Source of the DNA: Notospermus geniculatus
Lineage: Eukaryota > Nemertea > Pilidiophora > Heteronemertea > Lineidae
NCBI GenBank assembly: GCA_002633025.1
Contig: NMRB01001630.1
Coordinates: 99,677 to 163,676 of the forward strand
Length of the DNA stretch: 64,000 nt
Direction of reading: 5' to 3'
The notes beneath the pieces are model-generated. The model was not told the origin of the DNA. It saw nothing but the letters and a program-made list of their open reading frames with translations, and searched no databases. A program made the translations under genes and the position numbers. This document shows positions 24,901 through 33,817 of this stretch, piece after piece (within the stretch, counting starts at the first letter, position 1; each line of letters starts with the position of its first letter).

Positions 24901-26837
24901 ATGGAAAAACCAAAACCTGTACAAGAAAGCAAGACCTACACACATGCGACTTTACACAGGTTTTGTGGTGGAGGGTCACACCTGTGATATATTTTGTCAG
25001 ATTGAAAGCTTTGGCGGATTTGATAGTTACCGGTACTTTATTAGTTCCGCGCATTTGGCACTAAAAACGTTAACTAGGTACCACCCTGGCCACGGAGACT
25101 ACAGTTACAGTCAAAAATACATTTTAAAGCAATCATAATACGTAAATTGGGTGATATGAATAAAAATCAGTATCTACTAGCTAGTAGTTACTACAAGTAA
25201 AAGTAACCAGCTCCAAGATTTTACTCCAAGTAGAAGTAAACACTTGAGTTCATATGAATAGAGTTGAATTTACTGCAAAGTAATCACTTCTGCCCTACTA
25301 CTTTTTAGGGCAAGCAAAAAAAATCTTTAGTTTATCGTCCTCCGCCCGCGCCAATTTTCAGCGCCGTGCAAAATTTATTTTTATTTTTTATCAGTGTGAA
25401 TTTCGCGCCGTGCCGCGTATCACAGCGCCGCCAAGTGGTAGATCTGTAAACAACAGTTTCCAAAGCATGCTCTTCATGCATTTTCAGCGTTTTCAATAAC
25501 CATTTACAAAATGTAAGTGAACTGTGAACCTTTTTGGTGACATAACATGTTCAGGAGCTGATTTTGTAATTCCTTCATACGAAAGTAAAATAAAAAATAA
25601 AAATAAAAAGTGCCCCCTTGCCTATTTTCAAGAACCACTCGGACGATAAACTAAAAAAAAATTTTGTTTGCCCTTACTCGTCTGAATCCTGCATGGGTTC
25701 ACAGTAATGAAATTGATCAACCACCTTACTGCTGATTATTCATATCCTCGGCAGTATTTACTGTTTTTGGAGTAACTACTGCACGAGTATTAACTAATAC
25801 TTATTACTAGTAGCTGCAAGTAATTACTTGTAGTAATTACTCCGAGTCACCAGTAAATACTTCAAAAACTGAAGTAAAAGTTATTACTTAGTTTTATTCA
25901 TATCACCCATTATCTTGCTTCTAATTCTGCCAGCAGTATAGTTACAAATAACAATTTACATTTTACCGCTTTAAAGGGAGACTACACTCATTGTACACTC
26001 ATGAATTTTTATCAATCCATGGAGACTATTGCCATGAGTTGTGATGTCACTAGTGTCAATAGGCTAACGACCTTTGTAGTGAATGAGCTAAAACTGTGAC
26101 TGCCTAGGCCTATTGGTTGTACCTTCATAAATATGCATTGAGCACTCATGACATCATCAGTGCTGTGCAATGGTCCCCTTGGGATCCAATTAAAATACTT
26201 AAAATGATGAGTTTGCTGATTGAAAAAAAATACAACATGTTGCAGATATTAGCGGATTTGAATGTATAAATGATATTTCCAAAAATTCAAAATTTTACAC
26301 AATGGGTGATATGAATAAAAATCTGTATCTACTAGCTAGTAGTTACTAGAAGTAAAAGTAACTAGTTCCAAGTTTTTACTCCAAGTAGATGTGAACACTT
26401 GAATTCATATGAATAAACAGTTGCATTTACTGCAAAGTAATCACTTCTGCCCTATTAGTTTTTACTCGTCTGATCCAGGTTCACCCTACTGAAATTAATA
26501 CTACTGATTATTCATATCTTCGGCAGTATTTACTGTTTTTGGAGTAACTACTGCACTAGTATTAAGTAATACTTATTAGTAGTAGCTACAAGTAATTACT
26601 GACAGTAGTTACTCCTGTTTTATTCATATAAAAGTCACCAGTAAATACTTCAAAAACTGGAGTAAAAGTTATTACTTATTTTTCGTTTTATTCATATCAC
26701 CCAATGAGTGGAGTGTCCCTTTAACAATATTCTTTTTAGAAGAATGGAGAGGTAAAAAATTAATTCGACTCCTTACCTATGCTATGAACTTCCCAGAGCG
26801 TTAAAGCCAGGGTGAGTGTAAAAAGGAGAACCTTCAT
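15873..26837 (-). CDS. CUB-like / mucin-stalk single-pass membrane receptor with FxNPxY tail (six exons, complete)
   Basis: Coding exons on the minus strand: 26777-26837, 22075-22461, 20417-20475, 19216-19529, 17436-17509, 15873-15943. They sum to 966 nt, 321 residues plus TAG. All junction phases agree and all introns are GT-AG. Order of the protein: signal peptide (1 to about 19, MKVLLFTLTLALTLWEVHS); CUB-like domain (about 31-148) with an SPGY motif at 46-49, Cys 32, 65 and 67 and N-glycosylation sequons at 34 and 79; Thr/Ser/Pro-rich stalk (about 170-225); transmembrane helix (about 255-273); cytoplasmic tail of about 48 residues ending FCNPIYTA. FxNPxY is the LDL-receptor-type clathrin/PTB internalisation signal, so an endocytic surface receptor is inferred. 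The ligand is unknown. The CUB assignment is by pattern and lacks the usual third and fourth cysteines. A TTTATT (AATAAA on the minus strand) at 15484-15489 is a candidate poly(A) signal. Confidence 0.85.
16428..16725. other. Assembly gap, 298 N
   Basis: Unsequenced or unjoined stretch inside the last intron of the receptor gene. The phase match between exons 5 and 6 argues that no coding exon is lost here. Confidence 1.
17436..17509 (-). CDS. Receptor exon 5: juxtamembrane cytoplasmic tail
   Basis: A 74-nt exon with acceptor cgttgaattccag and donor CACAG|gtacgt. Its first G completes the AGG codon begun in exon 4. It encodes RAQVKARGDGQ followed by PTSVPMDSHVTVT. The basic start next to the membrane fits the positive-inside rule. 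It leaves in phase 1, matching exon 6. The following intron contains the 298-N gap. Confidence 0.75.
17690..17872. mobile_element. TTAA-flanked MITE, TIR AGCGAATCGA
   Basis: TTAA at 17686-17689 and 17873-17876; termini AGCGAATCGAAAGCG and CTATCGATTCGCT. Lies in a receptor intron. Confidence 0.8.
18159..18371. mobile_element. Palindromic MITE with GGGCCGTATTCAAAAAG ends
   Basis: Arms GACCGTATTCAAAAAGGGTG ... CTTTTTGAATACGGCCC, with inner AGGCTAAGAATCCATTCACG arms. Together with neighbours it creates a spurious 187-codon minus-strand frame (17748-18311). Confidence 0.75.
18568..18970. mobile_element. Palindromic MITE, inner arm GCGTACAAATTCTGCA
   Basis: Inverted arms with CTAATCAGCGTACAAATTC and AGACGCAGGAAAGTTAGACG-type sub-arms, ending AATATGGCCC. 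A sibling lies at 41024-41448. Left flank has a T/G homopolymer tract (18531-18551). Confidence 0.75.
19216..19529 (-). CDS. Receptor exon 4: mucin-like stalk and transmembrane helix
   Basis: Acceptor cttactcacgaag (an AAG acceptor with a good pyrimidine tract upstream) and donor GTCAG|gtgatt. The exon encodes 104 residues: a run of Thr, Ser and Pro with TTTT and STSSPSTSSS blocks that predicts dense O-glycosylation, a Gly/Asn/Asp spacer, then a helix of Ile, Val, Leu and Ala ending VVYV before an Arg stop-transfer residue. It leaves in phase 2. Confidence 0.85.
19956..20325. mobile_element. TTAA-flanked MITE, TIR AGGGAGACATGCGAAAAATA
   Basis: TTAA at 19952-19955 and 20326-20329. Inverted arms of about 110 bp include TTGCCCGGCGGGCACAAG and ACACGGTGACACTACGC. 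Confidence 0.85.
20417..20475 (-). CDS. Receptor exon 3: short linker exon
   Basis: A 59-nt exon between two MITEs, with acceptor tcgtaatttgcag and donor AGCATG|gtaaga. It enters in phase 1 and leaves in phase 0, which is exactly what is needed to connect the CUB exon to the stalk exon. It encodes SVTLSIACNGAGMLSTMSM with one cysteine. Confidence 0.75.
20512..20800. mobile_element. MITE with CATTTTGGTTCCCTCAGTCA ends
   Basis: Inverted arms of about 70 bp including GACTTCGGTAGCGACCGCCA. Lies in a receptor intron between exons 2 and 3. Confidence 0.8.
21083..21152 (-). other. tRNA-like (Pol III A box / B box) sequence, type A
   Basis: On the minus strand TGGCCGAACGGGTAAGACGG resembles an A box, and GGGTACGATTCCC a B box, about 35 bp apart. 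The acceptor stem does not fold convincingly, so this is a tRNA-derived (SINE-like) sequence rather than a functional tRNA gene. Confidence 0.55.
21222..21292 (+). other. tRNA-like (Pol III A box / B box) sequence, type B
   Basis: TTGGCCGAGTGGATAGAGTG fits an A box and GGATCGAATCCC a B box. GGATTACAAATC lies where the anticodon arm would be. Best read as a tRNA-derived module. Confidence 0.55.
21530..21962. mobile_element. MITE with CTTTTATACTACG / CGTAGTGTAAAAAG ends
   Basis: Termini CCCTTTTATACTACG and CGTAGTGTAAAAAGGG. Interior rich in CGTGCTCGACCCGGG and GGGCACGGCACGG. Lies just downstream of receptor exon 2. Confidence 0.65.
22075..22461 (-). CDS. Receptor exon 2: CUB-like domain
   Basis: Acceptor tttatttccttttcag precedes 22461 and donor GAGC|gtaaga follows 22075 (387 nt, phase 1 in, phase 1 out). 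It encodes 128 complete residues: LCANVS near the start, then YFHSPGYHP, a CxC at 65-67, an NFT sequon, and a GRGWFWMKLE end that resembles the GF-containing last strand of CUB domains. A second, truncated copy of the 5' part of this exon lies at about 23122-23265. Confidence 0.85.
23122..23265 (-). pseudogene. Truncated second copy of receptor exon 2 (CUB-like) 5' part
   Basis: The first 140 or so bases of exon 2, with acceptor and about 60 bp of upstream intron, recur here with a 3-bp difference. The homology stops at 23122, where exon 2 would continue. The fragment cannot encode the whole domain. It sits in the 22521-24300 block that is bounded by single-N joins, so it may be an unmerged allele. 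Confidence 0.7.
23327..23990. mobile_element. Large foldback element in receptor intron 1
   Basis: Arms of about 230 bp (TATACAATTGCTGTTAACA, GGACTGGTGGACTCGG, GTACAGGGGCAGAGGAACC read inward) surround a spacer of about 190 bp. A diverged single arm is at about 58505-58650. Such palindromes hamper assembly and probably explain the N joins nearby. Confidence 0.8.
24370..24607. mobile_element. MITE with GCACAATTGACCTCCCTT ends
   Basis: Inverted ends GCACAATTGACCTCCCTTCC and AAAGGGAGGTCAATTGTGC; interior rich in TACGTCACG-like sequence. Confidence 0.75.
24613..24824. mobile_element. MITE with GTAAAGGCCTTCATACACTG ends
   Basis: Inverted termini of about 45 bp; interior contains AACACTTGATATGGTGACAT. 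Directly adjoins the element at 24370-24607. Confidence 0.8.
25149..25908. mobile_element. TIR element GGGTGATATGAATAAAA with 3-bp TSD ATT, itself interrupted
   Basis: ATT at 25146-25148 and 25909-25911. Interior of GTAGTTACTACAAGTAA-type repeats. A second element is inserted at 25308-25673 with TSD TTA. Confidence 0.85.
25308..25673. mobile_element. Nested MITE with GGGCAAG / CTTGCCC-type ends and TTA TSD
   Basis: TTA at 25305-25307 and 25674-25676. Arms contain TTTATCGTCC and AAGTGCCCCCTTGCC. A sibling lies at 49248-49633, also with TTA duplication. A 3-bp TTA target fits PIF/Harbinger-type insertion. Confidence 0.8.
25975..26720. mobile_element. TTAA-flanked MITE, TIR AGGGA(G)ACTxCACTCATTG, interrupted
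   Basis: TTAA at 25971-25974 and 26721-26724. Another element is inserted at 26304-26702. An uninterrupted right part of the same family occupies 1-241 at the window start. Confidence 0.85.
26304..26702. mobile_element. Nested GGGTGATATGAATAAAA element with TSD AAT
   Basis: AAT at 26301-26303 and 26703-26705. The family member at 1-241 shows the empty site CACAATGAGTGG. Confidence 0.85.
26777..26837 (-). CDS. Receptor exon 1: start codon and signal peptide
   Basis: ATG at 26837-26835 opens 20 codons with a basic residue followed by a Leu/Thr-rich hydrophobic core and WEVHS, a textbook secretory signal. The exon ends ATAG|gtaagg, leaving one base (phase 1). That base joins TA at the start of exon 2 to give Val. 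No promoter motif was identified upstream. Confidence 0.85.
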
Positions 26838-27627
26838 ATCAGCGCACGAATGTAGCAGTAAATGTAGTCGGATACGTCAAACTAGCAAATTTGTGCTTGT
26901 CCACCCAGATCGATATCAAGTTGAGTGATAAATCTATACAAAGTATAAACCTTGCGGGTTATATTTGATACATGGCAAACAACAAATGACGCATAATGCC
27001 ACAGTCGCAAATAAAAAACACTTGTGTACGGTAAGTGTTGCATGAATGCCCCCCAAACACCACCACAGCATATCCGTTATTGACAAATGGCAATAAGATA
27101 TGATTATAAATTTCTTCAAACCTAAAAAGGAATGACAGGCCTAACTATCATGAAAGCCGTAATGAAGAGATCATGAGAAGGTTTGCTTTACAAATTACAT
27201 GTACATATCCCAGACAAACAGCCCGTGAGAATCTGTACAGTTCTACATCCAGGCTAACCTGGGTTTTGCGCTTAGTTCGCACGGCTCACACCACAAACCC
27301 AAGGCCACTCCAGAAGAAAATCTGTCAGGAATGCTGTTCGCTGCTCTTGTGGTGCACCCCCACTGCATATACGACCATATCGTCCGGAATGGTTGCTTGA
27401 TGAAACAGCCTAATCGCGACCAATCAGATTTGAATTTACATTGCCATACAAGAGCCGAACCCAGAAGTAAACATTGCTGCACACATGCCTTCGGTGTCTG
27501 TAACGCAGTCTCTGATTGGCCACCCTGTTGATCGGTGGCGGCTGACACGAATTTCATTGGATTGAATCAGCGGTGTTGGTGTGGATTTAACGGAATGCCA
27601 TCACAGCCGGTAAATCGGCATGCAGTT

Positions 27628-28009
27628 CTAGCGTCCAATGGAAATAGTAAGTCACATTTTTGGAAAAAATGAATTAACGCCAAATTCGTACATACTAGGT
27701 ATTTTTTCATCATAATAAACAGTTTTTGTTTGCAAAATGTTCGCCAAAGCCTCGGAAAGACAGTGGTGCACTTACTCGGTTTTTACGTCTAAGTCATCAG
27801 AATTGTGACTTACTACGTTTTTACCTTTGCAAATTCAGCATGAAATCAGAGGTAAAACATAGCAAATTGTATTTAATCCTGTTGTATGACATATTTTTAA
27901 TTAGGAGTGTTTTCCACAACAAAACTCTTCCAAGTTGTCATTCCACATAAACCCATTTTTCTCGAAAACAACAAAATGTGACATACTAGGTATTTCCATT
28001 GGACGCTAG
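27628..28009. mobile_element. MITE with TIR CTAGCGTCCAATGGAAATA
   Basis: Inverted termini CTAGCGTCCAATGGAAATA and TATTTCCATTGGACGCTAG. Its right 95 bp are repeated at about 28249-28343. Confidence 0.8.
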
Positions 28010-28837
28010 CGTTGAGGGTGGAGCGATGTCACAACCCTTGTAGTCATGTTGGTATCATAGCTGAACTGCATGTACCGGTGTTGTTGAGGAAAACTTGCAC
28101 TATTTTGGAACGTTTCTCATCACGTATTAAATGACTGAGAAGGCTGTTTTCTATTGTCGGAAATGATTCTTGCAACTTCAGCAGAATAGCATCCTGAGAA
28201 TATCAGGCGTTCTTACTGCATGCTCGCTCCCTTCGTCACCGCATGTGACAACAAAACTCTTCCAAGTTGTCATTCCACATAAACCCATTTTTCTCGAAAA
28301 CAACAAAATGTGACATACTAGGTATTTCCATTGGACGCTAGCTCCCGGTATAAACACGTGAGTTTTTAATGATTTATAAGTACATGTAAGTTGCACAGTC
28401 AAAATTTACATTCGCCCACAATGAATATGCTGTCGGTCTAACTTAAACATTTTAAAAGAAGAATGATTTCTGGGTCGATCAAATGCCAGGCACACAAAGC
28501 GTTTTGAATGAAGCCAACAATCTTAAAGTAGCCGCGGATCAGGCTCGTATATTTTCTATAATGAGTATGACAGGCATTGGGCAACAAATACGAATTTGCA
28601 AGCAAATGTAGGCCTACTTTTGATAAAAATGCAATGTATTACGAACAAAATGACACCTCCCATAGTTATATGCACTCAAAAATAACCGAGCTGCAGAGCA
28701 GTTTTGAATGGACCATATTTTCGACAAATTGATATGGTACTTGATCTCAGGGTTGGACACTCTGACCTACAGCTCATATCGCGACAGTGGATTCGCCGCT
28801 TTTGACAGCCTACTTCTCCTGTGTAACGTACATTTAA

Positions 28838-28988
28838 AGGCCTGAACCCACCGACGCGTTTTCGCGCAGCGGGAAAACGCAGCGGCAGAAAATGCTTTGT
28901 TAAAAGGCAGCGGACCGAGAATATAACAAAGAATTTGTCGGGCGGTGATGAAACCGCGGCGGGAAAACGCGAGAGTGGGTTCAGGCCT
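28838..28988. mobile_element. TTAA-flanked GC-rich hairpin MITE, TIR AGGCCTGAACCCAC
   Basis: TTAA at 28834-28837 and 28989-28992. Arms contain CGCGTTTTCGCGCAGCGGGA-like sequence. The right TTAA is shared with the next element. Confidence 0.8.
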
Positions 28989-28992
28989 TTAA

Positions 28993-29277
28993 AGGCCCGT
29001 TTCCACAGAAGCGGTAGCGTGAGCGTTTTGACGCTTCGCCCATTGTTTGGAAGCAGAGCGGCGGAAAATAACAAAAGATTTGATTCCCAGCCTTGAGGCC
29101 CGTTTCCACTATAGCTGATTCCGCGGCGGTTTGCGGCGAGCGGTGCGGTTTTCACAGGGCTTTGGATAATCCTTCAATGGTTTAACGATACAATGGCGTA
29201 TTGATTATCCCAATGCCTGTGAAAACCGATCCGCTCGCCGCAAGACGCGGCGGAATCCGCTATAGTGGAAACGGGCC
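28993..29277. mobile_element. TTAA-flanked MITE, TIR (A)GGCCCGTTTCCAC
   Basis: TTAA at 28989-28992 and 29278-29281. Contains an internal hairpin from about 29096 with GGCCCGTTTCCACTATAG and CTATAGTGGAAACGGGCC ends, suggesting a copy inserted into or expanded within a sibling. Confidence 0.75.
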
Positions 29278-30016
29278 TTAAATGAATGTACCGGCGGACT
29301 GGGAATGACGGCCAAAGGCCACATTCCCAGTCTTCCGGATTATGAATTACGGACACTGTAACGTTACACCGACTACATTTTCTAGTTGGGGCGACATTTC
29401 TGGTCGACAGAGCATGTAAAAAATGTAACTGGTACTGGTAGGTAACTGGTACATTTCTGGTTGGTGAGGTCTTTGCTACATTTCTGGTTGTAACACACCG
29501 TAGCTTACATCATATCATCCTGAGAATCTCTCAGGTCGTAGTCGCGAAAGGAGCGAGCGCGCAGCCCTGGGATTCTCAGGATGACATCATATGTTAAAGT
29601 GCGACTATATGCGTTAGGTGACTCTTTCTCCCTCCACACCTTGATATTAAAGACTGGTCCCCTGTCCAGCCGTATATAGCCAGTGATAACACCGAGGCTG
29701 GACTGATACTATATCTTGACACAAAATGGCAACCATAGCTTCACCACTTGACAAGTTCAACGTCGGGGTGGTGTTATAGCGTGAATATCCCTTCCTCAGG
29801 TAAGGAACACATGCTTCAACTCATTCGTTTGTGTGTAAGAACGCAAACAATACCTAATTGGTAACTTAGGTCATTCAGACAGATAGATTTGAACAGTCTT
29901 GTCGAGCATGCATTGACACAAGATCATGATCAACCTCACCACCATGAATTAGCTCTGTGTGTAAATGGTGTACATCGACAGTGTGTATAATGTTATGAAC
30001 GAGGTCACCGTTACTG

Positions 30017-30167
30017 AAGCGGCGAATCCACTGTCGCGATTTTGGCTTGAGACGGGGTTGCGGTCCCTTGCGATTACCTTATATGGACTTCCGATTGCCA
30101 TATAAGGTAACCGCAAGGGAACGCAACCGCGTCTCAAGCCAAAATCGCGACAGTGGATCACCCGCTT
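30017..30167. mobile_element. Hairpin MITE, arms TGTCGCGATTTTGGCTTGAG
   Basis: Arms of about 70 bp, almost perfectly complementary, around CTTATATGGACTTCCGATTG. A fragment of an arm (GACAGTGGATTCGCCGCTT) recurs at 28782. Confidence 0.8.
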
Positions 30168-30484
30168 GAATGAGATGCACTACGACGGCATCACGATATT
30201 CATTTTTGGATGCATAGCCAGTGGCGCTTTAAAAGACGCTCTTGCGGCCAGGTGATATTTGTGGTACTAACACCTGCTGAAATACGTTAGATCATGGAAA
30301 TGAAGTCAAATTTCGTACATCGTACATGTATTTGGTCTTCCGTCAGATTTGCGAAACCCGACTATTATCATCTTAGGAGAGAAGGCAAGCACAATGAAAT
30401 GGTCCATGGACCATGTGCTCACTGGGTTGGACATAACAGTCTAATGACAGAGGGAGGTACATATCAGTTATGGCTATGAGCAAT

Positions 30485-31295
30485 CTGGGTCAAGTCATTC
30501 CCAGGTAGGACTTTGATGATTTTTGGGTTATGCCACCTGGCGGCCATATTGGATGCCCGATCGGGCTGGAACTTCACATGCACATAAAGGTCATCTGCAG
30601 GGGGCCACAAAGCACATAGGAGCATTTTGGGTTAAGGCGTTCCTGAGTTACAGCACTTTGATGATTTTTGGGTTACGCCACCTGGTGGCCATGTTTAAAG
30701 TCAAATCAGCCCGAAATTTGACATGCATGTAAAGGTCATCTAGATGGAGGTAAATATCAAATTTGAGCACTCTGCGTCAAGCCGTTCCCGAGTAATAGCA
30801 CTTACTTGATTTTCAGGTTACGCCACCTGGCGGCCATACTGGATGTCCAATCGGGCCGAAACTTTTTATTTTTAAAGGTACCCCTCCAATGCATGTTTAT
30901 GCAACATATGAAGTCGCTCGGTGAAATAATGACAAATTGTGGCAGGTTCGTCACTTTTGTCGAACTTTGACCTCTGTGACCTTGAAAAGTTGGTCAAATC
31001 AAAAACCCGTTATATATGTTATGTATCCTTATTAGCTACACCTATGATAAAAATTTGGAGATGATCTAGTCATTAGTTCAGGAGTTATTGCACTTTTTGT
31101 GTTTTTGGTTTCCACCACCTGGTGGCCAAACTGAGAGTCGAATCGGACCGAAACTTGGTGTGGTGGGTCATCTGACCTAGGGGTATATATGTACCAAGTT
31201 TCAGATCAATAGCTTCAGCAGTTACGAAACGTGCCCTGCTAACGGACAACGACGGACGCTGCACCATCGTAATAGCTCACCCCAGTGAGCTAAAA
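30485..31295 (+). repeat. Degenerate tandem repeat with CGCCACCTGGNGGCCA core
   Basis: Four to five diverged units of about 110-160 bp, each with TTACGCCACCTGGCGGCCAT, a CCGAAACTT-type stretch and AAAGGTCATCT. The end TAATAGCTCACCCCAGTGAGCTAAAA is a hairpin terminus. A dispersed non-autonomous repeat; no coding content. Confidence 0.65.
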
Positions 31296-31696
31296 ATTGA
31301 CACACAATATATGATAAATAAAAAGTCAATTCCCAGAATGTTTGCGAATTTTCGACCCCAACCGGGGTCTTCTTCTAGCTGGAACTTTACAATCCGAAAC
31401 TCTAGAACAGACTCATCTTAGAATGCGATTCTTCGCGGCCTGGTCATAAAGCAATAATCAAAATCGTCCTTTTTATGAAATCTATTGCCCATAAAACACC
31501 TCGATTCATCGACGAGCCTAAACGTCGAACAGGATTGTAACCAGGTACATAAAAGTGCACAGATAATGGCAGATGATTTGCGTCTTTTGGTGCTAAAAAA
31601 ACCCGAAGTTGCATTGGATAATATAAACATCTCCTGTTTTAACAAGTACTTATTGTAGAAATCTTTNTCCGCAAGCGAGTATGAATCAGCCCTTAG

Positions 31697-31822
31697 GCTT
31701 CCGTTACATAGAAGTATACGGTACGAAAACGCCGATTAACGAAGGCTTCCCGAGGATTCACGACCGCGAAGCCATTGTTCACCGGCGTTTTCGTATACCG
31801 TATACTCTATACTTCTACATAC
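31697..31822. mobile_element. Hairpin MITE, arms GAAGTATACGGTACGAAAACG
   Basis: Arms of about 40 bp; directly abuts the Tc1/mariner-like element at 31828. Confidence 0.65.
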
Positions 31823-31827
31823 ATGTA

Positions 31828-32355
31828 CAGTGGTGTGAATTAATATTCGAACAGAGGGAATTCAGCAAAATTTGTCACTTCGGAATTCCAATATCTATAT
31901 CAAAAGTATTTGAAGTCAGTCCTAGATATGCACTCCTCTAGTCTGATATGTTTTCGCTGAATTCAGATGCTGGATATCACGAAAGTGGGGAAAATATCGA
32001 AATTTGACATTTGGAAAATATCAAAGACATCAAACTTGAATCACAGGTGTATGAATATCAACTTCTGTTTCCAAACGCTGTCAGGTAATACCCCCATTCA
32101 ACATGTTGTTGCAAGAGGAAAAAATTCCACAAAATATCCAGACAAAATGGTGATAACAGCAAATCTCAAGAAATGTCAAATTTCGATATTTTCGCCATTC
32201 TCGTGATATGCAGTATCTGAATTCAGCGAAAACATATCAGACTAGAGGAGTGCATTCTAGGACTGACTTCAAATACTTTTGATTAGATATTGGATACAGT
32301 TTGCCTTTAATGAAAAGCTGAATTCCCTCTGTTCGAATATTAATTCACACAACTG
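31828..32355. mobile_element. Tc1/mariner-like MITE, TA target duplication
   Basis: TA at 31826-31827 and 32356-32357; termini CAGTGGTGTGAATTAATA and TATTAATTCACACAACTG. Inner inverted blocks include GAACAGAGGGAATTCAG and CATATCAGACTAGAGGAGTG. No transposase remnant. Confidence 0.8.
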
Positions 32356-33568
32356 TATATGTAAGGGAAGCTGTATAAGGGAACTGTACATGTCGGCCTC
32401 TATCATTTTGGGGTGCGCAACGAAGATGAAGTTGGTGGCTATAAAAAAGCAAACATAAAATGAGAACACCATGAAATGGGGAAAAGGAAGAGTCAAGGTA
32501 TGCAAGGTACAAGGAGACGAATACCCAAATGGTTTTGATTAGCAGTGTGGCGTTTATTGTATTTAAGTAGAAATCAGTAAAATCGGCATTCACGACTGAA
32601 AATGGGTGTGCAGATTGATCATCAGAATGCCGCAGGACCTCTTTCTTTTGATCTGTCATATAGAGCCTATGTCTTCATCCCAATCTTCCCCGCTATCGTT
32701 CGCCGACATCCCTTCATCCCAATCTTCCCCGCTATCGTTCGCCGACATCCCTTTCGATCCCGAGCTGCTCTCCGTCTCTTCTGATTCTTCAGAACTTTCC
32801 CAACTCTGAAAAAGCAGCATTCAAGCTATATAGTGTTAGAATGCATTCATCCACGCTCGCTCATCTTTCGCCCGCACATGCCAATTACATGTATACAGGC
32901 GTGTGTGCAGTGCCAAAGCTTTTCGCGGGCGCCAACTTGGTGCCGTGTAGTTATTAGTGTTGTCAGCACGTGCATGGCCAGAATGCAAATCCTGCTTTGG
33001 GCTACTTTTGACGGGTAATGCAAGCTCAGGCGTGTCCGAAATGCCCTACCTTCACATACATGTAAGCCGAGCGAGTTCACTCTCCACTTATTGTTTATTG
33101 TGCGATATATCAGCCCACATATGAAGGGGCCCCAATGTATGTTAAGTAATGCATTTTACATACATATAGGTATGTGTGGTGGCATAATTTGGACGAAGAC
33201 TTGTATGTCCAACTTATTAGAATACCTTGATCCACAGCCCATGCAAGATCATTGGATTTTCTACCAGATATTTCAAGAGCAAACAATATTTACAAAATGG
33301 AACTGTATTTACTAAGATAAGTTTCTAACATACACGTAGCCTATAGAACACAACAATAGATGACTATGATATGCTATTTCGTCGACTTGATTTACGAACA
33401 GCGAAAGAAAAACATGAACATTTGCAGGTCGTCTTCAGAGTGCCAGTGTAGGCGACAGTACAAAACAGATGAATGTACATTACATGTACGCACATCTCCG
33501 CTTCAAATTAAAAAGACGATGACAATATGAATGGAATAGAAACAGTTTCATGACGGAACATGCTAACA

Positions 33569-33817
33569 TCATCCAAAGCACCAAAGTATCGCTCCCAGCA
33601 CCGCTGCTAATACTAAGTGTCTATGAAGGAAATAGCCTTGTCCAGATCCACCACCGACAATCCAAGAGGAGGGGTCAAAAGTGGGAAGGGCTGTTGTCAC
33701 ATTCCAAGTGGAGGGCGCAAAAGTGGGAATGACTGTTGTCACCTCGGATGTGTTGACATCTATCGTATACTGCCACTCAATTCCGAGATTAGGAAGTGCG
33801 CCTGCCTCCCTACGTAA
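33569..33817 (-). CDS. Protease last exon: spacer end, repeat stalk, GPI-anchor-like tail and stop
   Basis: A 249-nt exon with acceptor tattatatttcag, ending in TGA at 33571-33569. LGIEWQYTI closes the spacer (compare N-x-GI-x-Y-x-Y in ADAMTS). Two 14-residue units of VTTxxPTFxPSxW form a short stalk. Then GGGSGQGYFLHRH precedes LVLAAVLGAILWCFG and the stop. A cluster of small residues, a short polar spacer and a terminal hydrophobic stretch with no cytoplasmic residues is the classic GPI-signal layout. Confidence 0.85.
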   Translation of the reverse strand, partial: LRREAGALPNLGIEWQYTIDVNTSEVTTVIPTFAPSTWNVTTALPTFDPSSWIVGGGSGQGYFLHRHLVLAAVLGAILWCFG

